Source: an uncultured Oscillospiraceae bacterium (GTDB lineage: Bacteria > Bacillota > Clostridia > Oscillospirales > Ruminococcaceae). From it: a DNA stretch of 49,245 bases. The stretch is from positions 1 to 49,245 of the forward strand of contig CAKSKU010000018.1 in the NCBI GenBank assembly GCA_934465295.1. Reading direction: 5' to 3'. The notes under the pieces were generated by a model. The model saw only the letters and a program-made list of their open reading frames with translations. It did not search any database and had not been told where the DNA came from. Positions 41,286 to 49,245 of the stretch are shown here, in pieces (within the stretch, counting starts at the first letter, position 1; the number at the start of each line of letters is the position of its first letter). Position numbers and translations under genes: made by a program.

Positions 41286-41330
41286 AAAAACGGCACAAAG
41301 GCTTTATATGCAAGCTTTTGTGCCGTTTTT
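41286..41330. terminator. Terminator at the trailer end of the CRISPR array
   Basis: AAAAACGGCACAAA (41286-41299) pairs perfectly with TTTGTGCCGTTTTT (41317-41330). On the minus strand it would end the array transcript just after the last, degenerate repeat. Confidence 0.85.
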
Positions 41331-41336
41331 GCATAG

Positions 41337-41662
41337 TTTTTCAGTATAAAATGGTGTAGGGGTGTTTTTAACGATGGCGTATTTGATTACTTGCCCCCGG
41401 TTCAATAGTTTCAATCACCTAATGGTGTAGGGGTGTTTTTAACAGAAATCTCAAAAAATCATCTGTCGGATTTGCTCGCTGGTTTCAATCACCTAATGGT
41501 GTAGGGGTGTTTTTAACGACCAGATCCGTAAAGAAAGAGATCGGCGAAATCGGTTTCAATCACCTAATGGTGTAGGGGTGTTTTTAACTTCATCCGTTCT
41601 GGTCTATTTTGAGTTTAACTATGGGGGTTTCAATCACCTAATGGTGTAGGGGTGTTTTTAAC
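41337..41662 (-). CRISPR. CRISPR array, 5 repeats and 4 spacers
   Basis: Four identical 36-bp repeats lie at 41408-41443, 41482-41517, 41553-41588 and 41627-41662, plus a degenerate one at 41337-41372 keeping only its right ~22 bases. Spacers are 35, 38, 35 and 38 bases. On the minus strand the repeat ends in ATTGAAAC, the usual 8-nt crRNA handle, and contains CACC-ATTA-GGTG, a small hairpin for Cas6. The degenerate repeat at the left marks the trailer, so the array is read leftwards and new spacers enter at the right. No spacer obviously matches this window by eye. Confidence 0.97.
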
Positions 41663-41837
41663 TCCGAGCCTGCAATCAACGCAGGGATGGGAAAAACTCG
41701 GATTCTGACGTCAGAAATAGAGTTTTTGTACCCCTAAAAAAGAGCTGATTTTGTTAATGACACATATTCGTAACATAAAAACAACAATTACGATCCGTGT
41801 ATTTATAACAAAATAAATGAAGTTATTCATTTGCTTT
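41663..41837 (-). promoter_or_regulatory. CRISPR leader
   Basis: AT-rich ~175-base transcribed leader between the array promoter and the first repeat. Close to the repeat it has CCTGC/GCAGG, then AAAAACTC (41692) pairing with GAGTTTTT (about 41720) around the perfect 14-bp palindrome TTCTGACGTCAGAA (41703-41716). No gene is seen between here and 42046. Confidence 0.7.
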
Positions 41838-41843
41838 ATGGTT

Positions 41844-41872
41844 ATTATATCACTGATCTTTGTATTTGTCAA
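41844..41872 (-). promoter_or_regulatory. Sigma-A promoter of the CRISPR array
   Basis: On the minus strand TTGACA (41872-41867), 17 bases, TATAAT (41849-41844): a full consensus promoter directed into the array. Confidence 0.9.
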
Positions 41873-42045
41873 GATAATATAGAATAAACTGTGCCAAAAG
41901 GTTTCGGCTTTCGATAAGTAAAAGGATAATAATATCAAAGCTATTATCACATTGCGAGGTTTTATCCTCAAACTGTATCAGTATTGATTTCGGGAATATA
42001 CCTTCATTAAAAGATTCTGATGAAGAGTTTCTTGTTATATAAAAA

Positions 42046-42082
42046 AACAGCCGTATATCGTGGCTCTTGATATACGGCTGTT
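42046..42082 (-). terminator. Terminator of the cas operon
   Basis: AACAGCCGTATATC (42046-42059) pairs perfectly with GATATACGGCTGTT (42069-42082) and the minus strand continues with T7. It separates the cas transcript from the array, which has its own promoter. Confidence 0.92.
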
Positions 42083-42112
42083 GTTTATTATTGATAAATG
42101 ATATGCGAATAA

Positions 42113-42826
42113 CTATCGTACGACAAGACCACCCATACCCTGACCTGTTTTTCCGCCGACGCCGCTGTATGAAGCGTAGGCTATCATTCTGCGGAGGAGA
42201 GTATTTTGGTGTTTAGCCTTGGGAAAATACAGTTTGCATGAGCCGAGCATACCGGGGAAAATGTTTCCGCTGACGTTATACTTAGTGCTTTCAAGGTGAT
42301 ATTCTGCGATATCGGCATTATCAAAGGCTTCTTTGAACTCGTCAAAGGTGAGGTTAGCGTTTTCAAAGGTATTATACTTATTGATGACCGAACGGAAATA
42401 GCCGCAGATATCGGGGGCGGCTGACGGTCTGCCTTTGGTTTTTACCATTGCGGGGGTGACGAATTCGAGGGTACAGCTTCGTTCGTTTATATAGTTTTCG
42501 GCATCGGCTGCGTTTATAGGGTCAGCGCTTTCAAAGCCGGTAAGTTTTACAGGCTCATTTGCGCCGAATATTTTTATGCTGTCGAGTTTGCATAGAGCTT
42601 CGGGAATGACCTTTGCTTCGTCGCAGAGGGCGGAAACTCTTATCAGCAGACCGCTGCCCGTATCGATTGTAAAAACGGAGAAAGGGTGGTAGCCTTTTTC
42701 GTGCATTTGGGCGGCGTAGTCTTTGGGTATGGCGTTCATTGCCGCACCGTGTATCTTTACCGATATACCCGACATTACATCGGATATATCGGCAGGTGCG
42801 GTATAGATATCGGTTTGATAAAGCAT
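42113..42826 (-). CDS. cas6: Cas6-family CRISPR RNA endoribonuclease
   Basis: The 237-residue RAMP protein has the Cas6 C-terminal signature: DICGYFRSVINKYNTF and the glycine-rich loop YSGVGGKTGQGMGG at the end; KGYHPFSVF lies in the N-terminal domain. Cas6 cuts the array transcript in each repeat to leave 8-nt handles. It is the cas gene nearest the array, 13 bases after the large RAMP gene, with a ribosome site GGGAGAAAA. The catalytic His is not certain; His48 of YHPF is one candidate. Confidence 0.88.
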   Translation of the reverse strand: MLYQTDIYTAPADISDVMSGISVKIHGAAMNAIPKDYAAQMHEKGYHPFSVFTIDTGSGLLIRVSALCDEAKVIPEALCKLDSIKIFGANEPVKLTGFESADPINAADAENYINERSCTLEFVTPAMVKTKGRPSAAPDICGYFRSVINKYNTFENANLTFDEFKEAFDNADIAEYHLESTKYNVSGNIFPGMLGSCKLYFPKAKHQNTLLRRMIAYASYSGVGGKTGQGMGGLVVR

Positions 42827-42839
42827 TTTTTCTCCCGTA

Positions 42840-44771
42840 TCAATAGGTTTCGTAGAATGTTTTTTTGCATTTTTTGCAGACTATGGGAGAATTTGGTTTT
42901 GCAAATGGTTTATGTTTCCGGACCTCATTCCAAGTCTTGCACTTCTTGCACATAAAACGTGCAGTATCACTGTTGGCAGGTCTGTTGTCACCGAATGATG
43001 TTGGACCTGAATATCCTTCTTTTGACTTATTTTTGCTGCCCGATGATGAGGCTTTTCCATAGTCATCGCTTGCGGTCAGCGCAGGGAGGACAAGATTCTT
43101 TTTATCCGTGATCTTTGGCAGGCGGTAAGAGATAGAACAGGACTCGCCGGGCTTGACCATTTTGCCGTCGTTATGGTTGGCTTTGAACCAGGTGAGTGTA
43201 CCGACAGATGTATCTTTTCCCATTTTATCATCGCCGTAAGGATAAGCAACGGGTCTGCCTTCGAGATAGTCAAAGTCTGTGACAGCCATATACTCCTTGA
43301 AATATTCAGCCGAGGTATCGAACGGGACATTTTCAAAGAAAAGATCAACGTTCATTTCTTCGTTTGTGAATATCATTCTATCGGGGTCAAAGCTTCTTTT
43401 TGTGACGGAATCAACGGTTATTTTCACGCTGCCAAGTCCGAGCGGCTTGCCGTGACCGAGCTTATGCATTCTGTGGCTGTCGGGAGAGTTTTCTCCGATG
43501 GCAAGAGTCCAGACAAGTCTGTTCAGTTCGCTTTCGTTAAGCTTATCGAAGAAGATATCAAAGCTGAATTCTGCGCCCTTTTCAAGAAGTTCTGTGGTGA
43601 GATTTCGTCCCGTTTTCTCGGTCGTTGTGCAGTCGCAGTTATGGTGAAAATAGAATTTTCTGCCGTTGAGTTTTACACCTTTTGTATCATAGTTCCACTG
43701 AAATTTCATATTCGGGGCGGTCGAGTAGAATTCGATCGAAGAAAGGCGTGGGGAGGAAAGTTCTTTCAGAGTTTTATATGTCAGCTTGGCGTCGTTTTCA
43801 AGCTTGGCATCGGTAAATCTTAGTCTTGATGCTATCGCAGAAGTGCTGCCTTTCTTTCCTATCATTCCGAACAGACCGCAGGCTTCGCAAACGTTGTCTG
43901 TATCTTCACAATGGCGGTATGTACCGAGCAGGTTATCGACCTTGTTCCTGAACACCGAGCGTGATATCTGGGCAGGGGAAAGCCACACATAATTTTTTCC
44001 GTCGTCACTGAATTCACGGTAATAAACGGGGTAGCATTTTCCGTCTTTTAAAGGCTTAATGATACAATTGCGTAAATCTGTATTTGGGTTTTTGTTTTTG
44101 GCATTTTCCAAGCAGATATCACTTACCGTGTTGTAGTCGTCAACGGCAAGGTCGAGATCATCTGCTTTAATTTCTTCAAAGCTTGTACTGAATTTATAGG
44201 AAACGGGTATTTTGCCACCCTTATAGTCGGCTCTTGATCTTCCTTTGTCATCTTTTGTATATTTATAATTTTTCCATGTCCTTTTAAAGGTGTCTGCTGT
44301 TTCGTCAAAGTCTTCCGAGCCGTCATATTTCAGCTTTTTGGTATCGGCTTTATAAAGATGCCATTTTTTATCCTCATTTTCAAAGCGGATAAGACCCGGT
44401 GATCTTACATCGGCGCTTCTTGCAGAGAGAATGTTGTTATTATTTACTGAAAGGCAGCTGTTGCTCAATGTTTCGTATGCCGAGCGGATAACACCCCGTA
44501 TCTCACTTCCTGTTATGACAGGTTTTCCGTCTACTTTGAAGAAAGGTGCTTTTTTGTGTTCATCAAGCTTTCCTTTTGGGGTTTTTACAAGTTCGGTTTC
44601 AGCTTTGGGAAGGTCGGGAAGCGCAAGCGGTGTTTCGTTTTTCATCGAACAATGGATAACGCCCGAAAGATCACCTTTAGCGAGGGGACTTCTTTCAACT
44701 CCGCTGCCGAGAGAAACGAAAGTATATGGGTTTACTGCGCCGTTTCTGAAGTCTGCAATATAGTTGCTCAC
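42840..44771 (-). CDS. Large RAMP protein (TIGR03986 type), Cas7-insertion-like
   Basis: The 643-residue protein starts with a Cas7-type segment (NPYTFVSLGSG, then KPVITGSEIRGVIRSAYETLSN with the IxGSxIRGxxR motif). It has a long central part with a CEACGLFGMIG zinc-type motif and SRLRFTDAKL, the glycine loop KLGHGKPLGLGSVKI, and a C-terminal zinc ribbon (CKKCKTW ... CKKCKKTF, last ~35 residues). It fits the TIGR03986 RAMP family and, by locus position, the Cas7-with-insertion backbone subunit of type III-D complexes. It overlaps csx19 by 4 bases. It would bind crRNA and target RNA near the end of the complex. Confidence 0.85.
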   Translation of the reverse strand: MSNYIADFRNGAVNPYTFVSLGSGVERSPLAKGDLSGVIHCSMKNETPLALPDLPKAETELVKTPKGKLDEHKKAPFFKVDGKPVITGSEIRGVIRSAYETLSNSCLSVNNNNILSARSADVRSPGLIRFENEDKKWHLYKADTKKLKYDGSEDFDETADTFKRTWKNYKYTKDDKGRSRADYKGGKIPVSYKFSTSFEEIKADDLDLAVDDYNTVSDICLENAKNKNPNTDLRNCIIKPLKDGKCYPVYYREFSDDGKNYVWLSPAQISRSVFRNKVDNLLGTYRHCEDTDNVCEACGLFGMIGKKGSTSAIASRLRFTDAKLENDAKLTYKTLKELSSPRLSSIEFYSTAPNMKFQWNYDTKGVKLNGRKFYFHHNCDCTTTEKTGRNLTTELLEKGAEFSFDIFFDKLNESELNRLVWTLAIGENSPDSHRMHKLGHGKPLGLGSVKITVDSVTKRSFDPDRMIFTNEEMNVDLFFENVPFDTSAEYFKEYMAVTDFDYLEGRPVAYPYGDDKMGKDTSVGTLTWFKANHNDGKMVKPGESCSISYRLPKITDKKNLVLPALTASDDYGKASSSGSKNKSKEGYSGPTSFGDNRPANSDTARFMCKKCKTWNEVRKHKPFAKPNSPIVCKKCKKTFYETY

Positions 44772-45259
44772 TTATCCTCACCCTTTCCAAGATATTTTAC
44801 AGCACGGAAATCCGTGATCTGTGCGATGCCCTGCTCGTCGTATGAGATATAGTTATGGATACGGAGCTTTTCAGCATTTTCAAGCGGAAGAGTGTATTTT
44901 CCACCGCCGATCGCAGTATATTCAAAGTTGTTGCTTTCTGTTCCTTCGGCTTTGATTTTTCCATTGATATCGAGATACTGCTCCTCGATCATATAGTCAT
45001 CGGGGGAAAGCTTTGTATCATCGATGAGCCGCCATGTGAATTTATCTGCGATAGTCGGGCGCATAAGCTTTATTTCGGCGTTTTCCGTAAAGACACGAGC
45101 CTCGAGGAGATGCACTGTATCTTCGATATTCTGCTGAGGACAGCATTTGAATTTATCCGTGAACATCAGTATCATATTTCCGCCGTTTATGTTCTGCACA
45201 ATGACAGCGTTCACATCTTCCGCAGAACCGAAGTCGGCGATATAGTTTTTATCCGTCAT
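44768..45259 (-). CDS. csx19: Csx19-like (TIGR03984) type III-D protein
   Basis: The 163-residue protein has an N-terminal strand-rich region (DVNAVIVQNINGGNMILMF), LLEARVFTENAEIKLMRPT in the middle and a C-terminal YDEQGIAQITDFRAVKYLG. This, and its position between two RAMP genes, fits Csx19, a type III-D subunit with no known catalytic role that packs onto the complex. It overlaps both neighbours (4 bases and 1 base). Confidence 0.8.
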   Translation of the reverse strand: MTDKNYIADFGSAEDVNAVIVQNINGGNMILMFTDKFKCCPQQNIEDTVHLLEARVFTENAEIKLMRPTIADKFTWRLIDDTKLSPDDYMIEEQYLDINGKIKAEGTESNNFEYTAIGGGKYTLPLENAEKLRIHNYISYDEQGIAQITDFRAVKYLGKGEDK

Positions 45260-46473
45260 TACAAAGCCTCCTTTGCCATAGCCGAAACGTTGTCTGCTTT
45301 AAGTGGATCTGTAACGTCTGCGCCGTTGACAGTAATGTTTTCTACCGTGAACATACCTCTGCCGACCGATGTAAGACCGCCGACGGCAAGATATCCTTTG
45401 TCTAGGTCGCATATTGCGGCGCATATCAGAGCGATATTCCTTTCGGCATCTTCCAGTCCGTTTTTGTTGATGAAAATTTCAAGACCGCAGCTGCCGTTAT
45501 AGCAGGTCTTTTCGGTATAAAGTGCACCGTCTTTTGTTCCTGCGGTGAATCGGTCGATAGAGTTTCGGGTGATGACTTTCATTTCGCCTCCGACTATCTC
45601 ACTTTCGCTGAAATAGATGAGTGATTTTTTCTGTGACAGTTTTACGGTGTCTACATATCCGAAAAGTTCTTTTGTGAGTGTTTCATTGGAAAGCTGTCTG
45701 AAACGATCGCGGAAAGCACCTGCCCATGATGTTCCCGGGATAACGGGCGTTCCGTCGCTGAGCGAGAGCTGGATATAATCGGCGGAGCTGATATCGTCCG
45801 CATTTTTTACGGTATAGCTTCTTATCGAAATAGCGCCGTTCTGTTTGAGTTTCATTTTTATGCTGATAAAATTGTCAGTGCTGTCGGGAAGAGCTGTTTC
45901 CTTATAGCATTTATCCCCGGAATTGAAAAGGTCGAAGTCAAGCCATTCTGCTCTGTTGTCGGGGAGAGTGAATTCGGCTTTTTTGAGTGAAACGACTTTA
46001 AGTCTACCGTATCCCCGTGAGGTTTTTGAACCGATGCGCAAAAAGCCTGCATCTATGGCATTCAATGCATCGAGAATATCGTTTTCGGATCCATCAGCAT
46101 TGCGAAGTTCGATCACGGTTGCAAAGTCTATGCCTGTTTCAACTGCTTCAATGTCAAACTTTGCACCTTTTACGCCGACCTTGTTTTCCAGTTTTACTGA
46201 ATCCCTTACAGTTGTAAAGAAGCTGTCGGAAATGAACTGTGCATCGTAAAATCTGATCTTGCTTTCGGCAGGATCATTTCCGTTTATGTTTCCGAAAATA
46301 TCTTTTTTATCAAGGTAGTGGCGGAAAACGCCTGCTATTGCAGTTGCCGGGATAGTTGGCTTTCCGCTGCTGTCGAGGATAATATCGCTGTCGGTATTGG
46401 CGTTTTCGCCCGAACCTATTGCAAGCGGAGAAGCAAGCTCAAAAACTATGCTGAAATATTTAATCCTGTTCAT
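45259..46473 (-). CDS. Tandem Csm3-like RAMP, Cas7-2x-like
   Basis: The 404-residue protein contains two Cas7/Csm3 units in tandem. Unit 1 (~1-175): FELASPLAIGSGENANTD, then GKPTIPATAIAGVFRHYLD and the glycine loop IGSKTSRGYGRL. Unit 2 (~205-400): KLKQNGAISIRSYTV, then GTPVIPGTSWAGAFRDRFR and VGGLTSVGRG. Asp residues in the loops ahead of each PxIPxTxxAG motif (NTDSDIILD; NADDISSADY) are where Csm3-type RNases cut target RNA every 6 nt. It matches Cas7-2x of type III-Dv complexes. It overlaps the next gene by 14 bases. Confidence 0.88.
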   Translation of the reverse strand: MNRIKYFSIVFELASPLAIGSGENANTDSDIILDSSGKPTIPATAIAGVFRHYLDKKDIFGNINGNDPAESKIRFYDAQFISDSFFTTVRDSVKLENKVGVKGAKFDIEAVETGIDFATVIELRNADGSENDILDALNAIDAGFLRIGSKTSRGYGRLKVVSLKKAEFTLPDNRAEWLDFDLFNSGDKCYKETALPDSTDNFISIKMKLKQNGAISIRSYTVKNADDISSADYIQLSLSDGTPVIPGTSWAGAFRDRFRQLSNETLTKELFGYVDTVKLSQKKSLIYFSESEIVGGEMKVITRNSIDRFTAGTKDGALYTEKTCYNGSCGLEIFINKNGLEDAERNIALICAAICDLDKGYLAVGGLTSVGRGMFTVENITVNGADVTDPLKADNVSAMAKEAL

Positions 46474-48415
46474 TGTTCTTCTCCCCTCTGTTCTGATACT
46501 TTATAAGCGTAAGGATAAGCAGGAGGTATTCTCTCCAGTAGTTATCGCGGTAGTGTTCTGCTTCGCTCCTTTTTATGATATTATCGATGTAATCATGAGA
46601 ACTTTTGCTTTTGATGTTTTTTATCATAATGTGTTGGAGTTCGCCAAGGTCGTTTGCCTGCTTTACCATCATAGTATAGCGTCCGATCTGTGAAGAGTTC
46701 ATTTCCCTGCCGAATGATGCAACAAAGCTTACTGCTTTTGAACGCATTTCTTCGATAGCTTGATTATTGGCAATGAGTTTGCAGAGAGCACCGTTTTTGT
46801 CGGCGGTCTTTACGGTTTTTTCGTTCTTGACCGATCTTGCGGCGAAATCTTCCGGACGGCAGACCATTACCTTGCCGAAGCCTTCGTTCATCTTTGCGCC
46901 GACAGTAAATTCGGACGGAAGCTTCATATCCGATTCTGCACGGAAAACGAGAGTCGAGCCTGCGGCGATAGTTCTTATCTGCGGCTTCTGAATGTTCCAC
47001 TTGCTGTTGTAGCCTGCGATTATCCTGTAACGGAGAGCGGAACGCTTGACTTTTTCTCCCCTGTCACATTCGAGCTTTTCAATGCCGTGACCGATAGCTT
47101 TCTGAAGTCCAAGAACGGAGATATCGTATCCGCCTGCTTCATCGGGAATGAGAACATCGGAGAGAAGCAGGACGATGAACTGCTCGCCCGCTCTTATTGT
47201 TTTAACGCTGTCCGAAACGGGTGATATATCGGCTTTGACAAGCTCGCAGGCTGAATACTGTGCAGTTTTGCTTCTGCCGAAACGAAGTGTAGAGTGGGTA
47301 AGGATATCGTAAATTATCTTTACATATTCTGATTTTCCCGTTATCGTTCCGCAGAAATACTGACCGCTGCAAAGGCTTGTCTGGGTGTAGAGATTTGCTT
47401 CATCTCCTCTTGTATGGTGATATACCGTTTCCGTAAGTGGCTTTTTTATCACCGAATCAAAGCAGGAATAGCCGCTCTTTACGGGCTTTATGATAGTGCT
47501 TTCGTCCTTTTCATAGGTGACGATATTGAATGCGCCGTCCTCGCCCTTGATCTTGCCAAGGATAACGGGAGCGGGGAAGTATTCCGTCATTTTTTCATCG
47601 GAGATATAGAGATTTGAAAAAGCAACATTATTTTTGAGGAAGATGTTTTCAAAGCTCTCATCTGCGGTATTTGATCTCAGATATTCGTTTGCGAAGAAAC
47701 CCATTACCGATGTTCCCGAGATGTAGTCGGCGGTTTCGTCCGATGCTGATGACGGGAGCATAACGTTATCTTTCAGCCTGATAAGGTAGGTGATGCTTGT
47801 GGTATCGCCATTGATGTTTTTGCCGTCCGAGGGGAGAGCTTTTTTCTTTTCAAATTCAAAGCTGCATTTTACTGCGCCATAGCCTCTGTTGCGCTTATAG
47901 CCGATGTTTCGGAGCGCTTTGCAGATATCGGAAAATTCTGCGGCGTACTGCTCATCAACATCGACATCAGCTTCAAATTCGGTTTCGGTCATGCTTTCGG
48001 TAAGAGGTGAGAAGTGCTTTACGACTCTTGTGAAGCGCAGGCTGTTGTCCTTGGCGGTATCGTCTTCGATAGCTGTTGAGGCTCTTGTATATGTGAAAAG
48101 GGAGATGACCTCTTCGGCGTTAAGTCCTGATGAGACTGCTTCCTGCTTTAATTCCTCATAGCCTTTTATATGTGCATCGGAAATTTTCAAACTGCCCGAC
48201 TTGTCACTTCCCGAAGTGCCGAATATCCCGTTGATAGTTTCATCGGAAGTGCCGATAAGCTTTGCGGCGTCACGCAGGCAGCCTTTCAGTCTTCTTGCGC
48301 CGATAACGGGGAAACCGTATTTATCATAGCTGACATCGGTATCGATGACTGACGAAAAACCGTCGCCGCCTGCTGCGCAGAGGTCGGACTTGAGTATGAT
48401 ATTAATTCTGCTCAT
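46460..48415 (-). CDS. Multi-domain RAMP with Csx10 region, Cas7-5-11-like
   Basis: The 651-residue protein has a Cas7-like unit at ~1-205 (IILKSDLCAAGG, DTDVSYDKYGFPVIGARRLKGCLRD, glycine loop IGYKRNRGYGAV). A Csx10/Cas5-like region at ~210-535 follows (TSVMGFFANEYL, FPAPVILGK, the ETVYHHTRGDEANLYTQ segment, LCSGQYFCGTITG, RFGRSKTAQYSA, NEGFGKVMV), then a purely helical C-terminus of ~110 residues, the expected size of a Cas11 small subunit. This order equals the Cas7-5-11 fusion of type III-Dv systems. It would bind the crRNA 5' handle and contact Cas10. Confidence 0.82.
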   Translation of the reverse strand: MSRINIILKSDLCAAGGDGFSSVIDTDVSYDKYGFPVIGARRLKGCLRDAAKLIGTSDETINGIFGTSGSDKSGSLKISDAHIKGYEELKQEAVSSGLNAEEVISLFTYTRASTAIEDDTAKDNSLRFTRVVKHFSPLTESMTETEFEADVDVDEQYAAEFSDICKALRNIGYKRNRGYGAVKCSFEFEKKKALPSDGKNINGDTTSITYLIRLKDNVMLPSSASDETADYISGTSVMGFFANEYLRSNTADESFENIFLKNNVAFSNLYISDEKMTEYFPAPVILGKIKGEDGAFNIVTYEKDESTIIKPVKSGYSCFDSVIKKPLTETVYHHTRGDEANLYTQTSLCSGQYFCGTITGKSEYVKIIYDILTHSTLRFGRSKTAQYSACELVKADISPVSDSVKTIRAGEQFIVLLLSDVLIPDEAGGYDISVLGLQKAIGHGIEKLECDRGEKVKRSALRYRIIAGYNSKWNIQKPQIRTIAAGSTLVFRAESDMKLPSEFTVGAKMNEGFGKVMVCRPEDFAARSVKNEKTVKTADKNGALCKLIANNQAIEEMRSKAVSFVASFGREMNSSQIGRYTMMVKQANDLGELQHIMIKNIKSKSSHDYIDNIIKRSEAEHYRDNYWREYLLLILTLIKYQNRGEKNNEQD

Positions 48416-49177
48416 TGATATTCACCTCCGTATCATCGAACCACAGATCATATACTATTGAAATATCATAAATGAATTTTTTGATCCGGTCGTCGTTTTC
48501 GTCTATTTTTTTATTGAATAAGCTGTCCTTTTTTTGACGTGACTTTATTCTTCTTAATTCGGTCTTATAGTAGGAATCGCCCTTGACTATTGCTTCGGCG
48601 AGAGCCTTTACATCGGAACGGTTGATGCTTTTAAGAATATTTCCGTGATCGCAGAACTGCTTCCAATCGGTGCTGTACTCATACGGACGGGCAGTGAATT
48701 TTGCTTCCTGACGGCTGCGTATCTCGTCAAGCGAATTGGTTATGCCTGCGTGGCAGTAGTGGAAATCGATGTAGTTTTTATCCCTGTTTTCTTTGATGTG
48801 GGAACGCTTTTTGCCCATTTCGCAGCTTTGCTCGGCGATCTCATAAACATCGGCAAAGGGAGCGTGGCTGTGGAAGATCGCAACGCCTGCGCAGGCGGAA
48901 TTGCTGCTTTCGGCGGTAAGCGTTTCAAAATAGGTGTTGAGTATCGCAGGTACGGCGTGAGCATTGCAGATAATGGTTATTTCATCGCCGCCGCTTATGA
49001 CTTTGCGGTAAAAACAGCGGTTCTTATGCTCATTTTCCGAATTATAAAGCTCGGTCAGCTTTGTTTCGATAGCTTTTATGGGATTTTCAACAAAGTCGCG
49101 GTTCGTTTCTTCTGAAAAGTTTCTGAGAGCGTTTACGCCCGAAGTATAATCGGTCAGACCCTCGGTAGTTGTTATGT
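48402..49177 (-). CDS. cas10: Cas10 C-terminal part (Palm2 and D4), incomplete
   Basis: About 255 residues of Cas10-like sequence are present: SGVNALRNFSEETN, then VISGGDEITIICNAH with GGDE in place of the usual GGDD cyclase motif, CAGVAIFHSHAPFADVYEIAEQ and a helical C-terminal domain. Cas10 is the large subunit that makes cyclic oligoadenylate and may cut DNA through an HD domain. Upstream of ~49177 the open frame continues but encodes a hydrophobic stretch unlike Cas10. The Palm1 DxDN/DGN-type motif expected 20-25 residues before NALRNF is absent, so the gene may be interrupted or simply run past the edge in altered form. Confidence 0.8.
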
Positions 49178-49245
49178 TACAATAGATAGGTGACACAAAG
49201 TATAGAAAAACAACTTCCAAAATGATATAATGTTTAAGAACCACC
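49178..49245. other. Window edge: sequence unlike cas10
   Basis: Sixty-eight AT-rich bases whose translation in the cas10 frame is hydrophobic (HYIILEVVFLYFVSPIY). The plus strand has TATAAT in 'GATATAATG' near 49226, and TGACAC near 49191. It could be the end of an insertion sequence inside cas10, but the fragment is too short to classify. Confidence 0.4.

Noticed and set aside
41161..41336. Possible extra repeats left of the array
   Set aside because: Only terminator hairpins are present; no further match to the 36-bp repeat was found.
41711..41971. 86-codon minus-strand frame over the CRISPR leader
   Set aside because: It covers the array promoter and leader and has no family features.

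Overview
The window looks like the chromosome of a Gram-positive, low-to-mid GC gut or rumen Firmicute of the Oscillospiraceae/Ruminococcus type. The grounds are Shine-Dalgarno sites of the AGGAGG type, sigma-A promoters with a 17-base spacer, plant-polysaccharide enzymes (GH5, GH16, GH13), sporulation genes (spoVAD, spoIIID) and flagellins. The genus is inferred from gene content and was not tested.

Layout. 1-15.1 kb is mostly core: the start of a histidine phosphatase; two divergent flagellin genes forming an inverted duplication; an lrgAB - HAD phosphatase - aldo/keto reductase operon; a GH13 glucosidase; an 865-bp non-coding nested inverted repeat; a YjbR-like protein; a lone spoVAD; a membrane protein; and a LysR regulator. 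15.4-25.5 kb is a compact co-directional phage head and lysis module: terminase small and large subunits, portal, scaffold, capsid, connectors, tail-hub and fibre proteins, amidase and holin. It has no visible integrase, repressor, replication genes, tail-tube protein or tape measure. Two of its genes appear to start at near-cognate codons (ATT and ACG).

25.6-41.2 kb is an accessory island bracketed by two direct copies of a ~435-bp segment (spoIIID 5' end, a tail fragment of an LRAT-like gene, and a MITE). Inside are a VbhA/Fic toxin-antitoxin operon with a third overlapping gene, a serine-recombinase remnant, two LRAT-like proteins, a lipoprotein, XRE and WYL regulators, an AT-rich two-gene unit (EEP-family nuclease plus a 644-aa membrane-associated protein) that is a candidate uncharacterised defence system, and a HipA-like kinase with an HTH partner. 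A sugar-use block follows (GH16, AraC, ABC solute-binding protein, GH5). One ~105-bp MITE family occurs four times in the window.

41.3-49.2 kb is a type III CRISPR-Cas locus transcribed leftwards. It has a short array (four intact 36-bp repeats, one degenerate, four spacers) with its own consensus promoter and terminator, then cas6 and a set of fused RAMP proteins (Cas7-insertion-like, Csx19, Cas7-2x-like, Cas7-5-11-like) and the C-terminal part of cas10. This composition matches the fused-subunit type III-Dv effector described in Synechocystis. The cas10 frame stops resembling Cas10 about 68 bases before the window edge, which hints at an insertion there.
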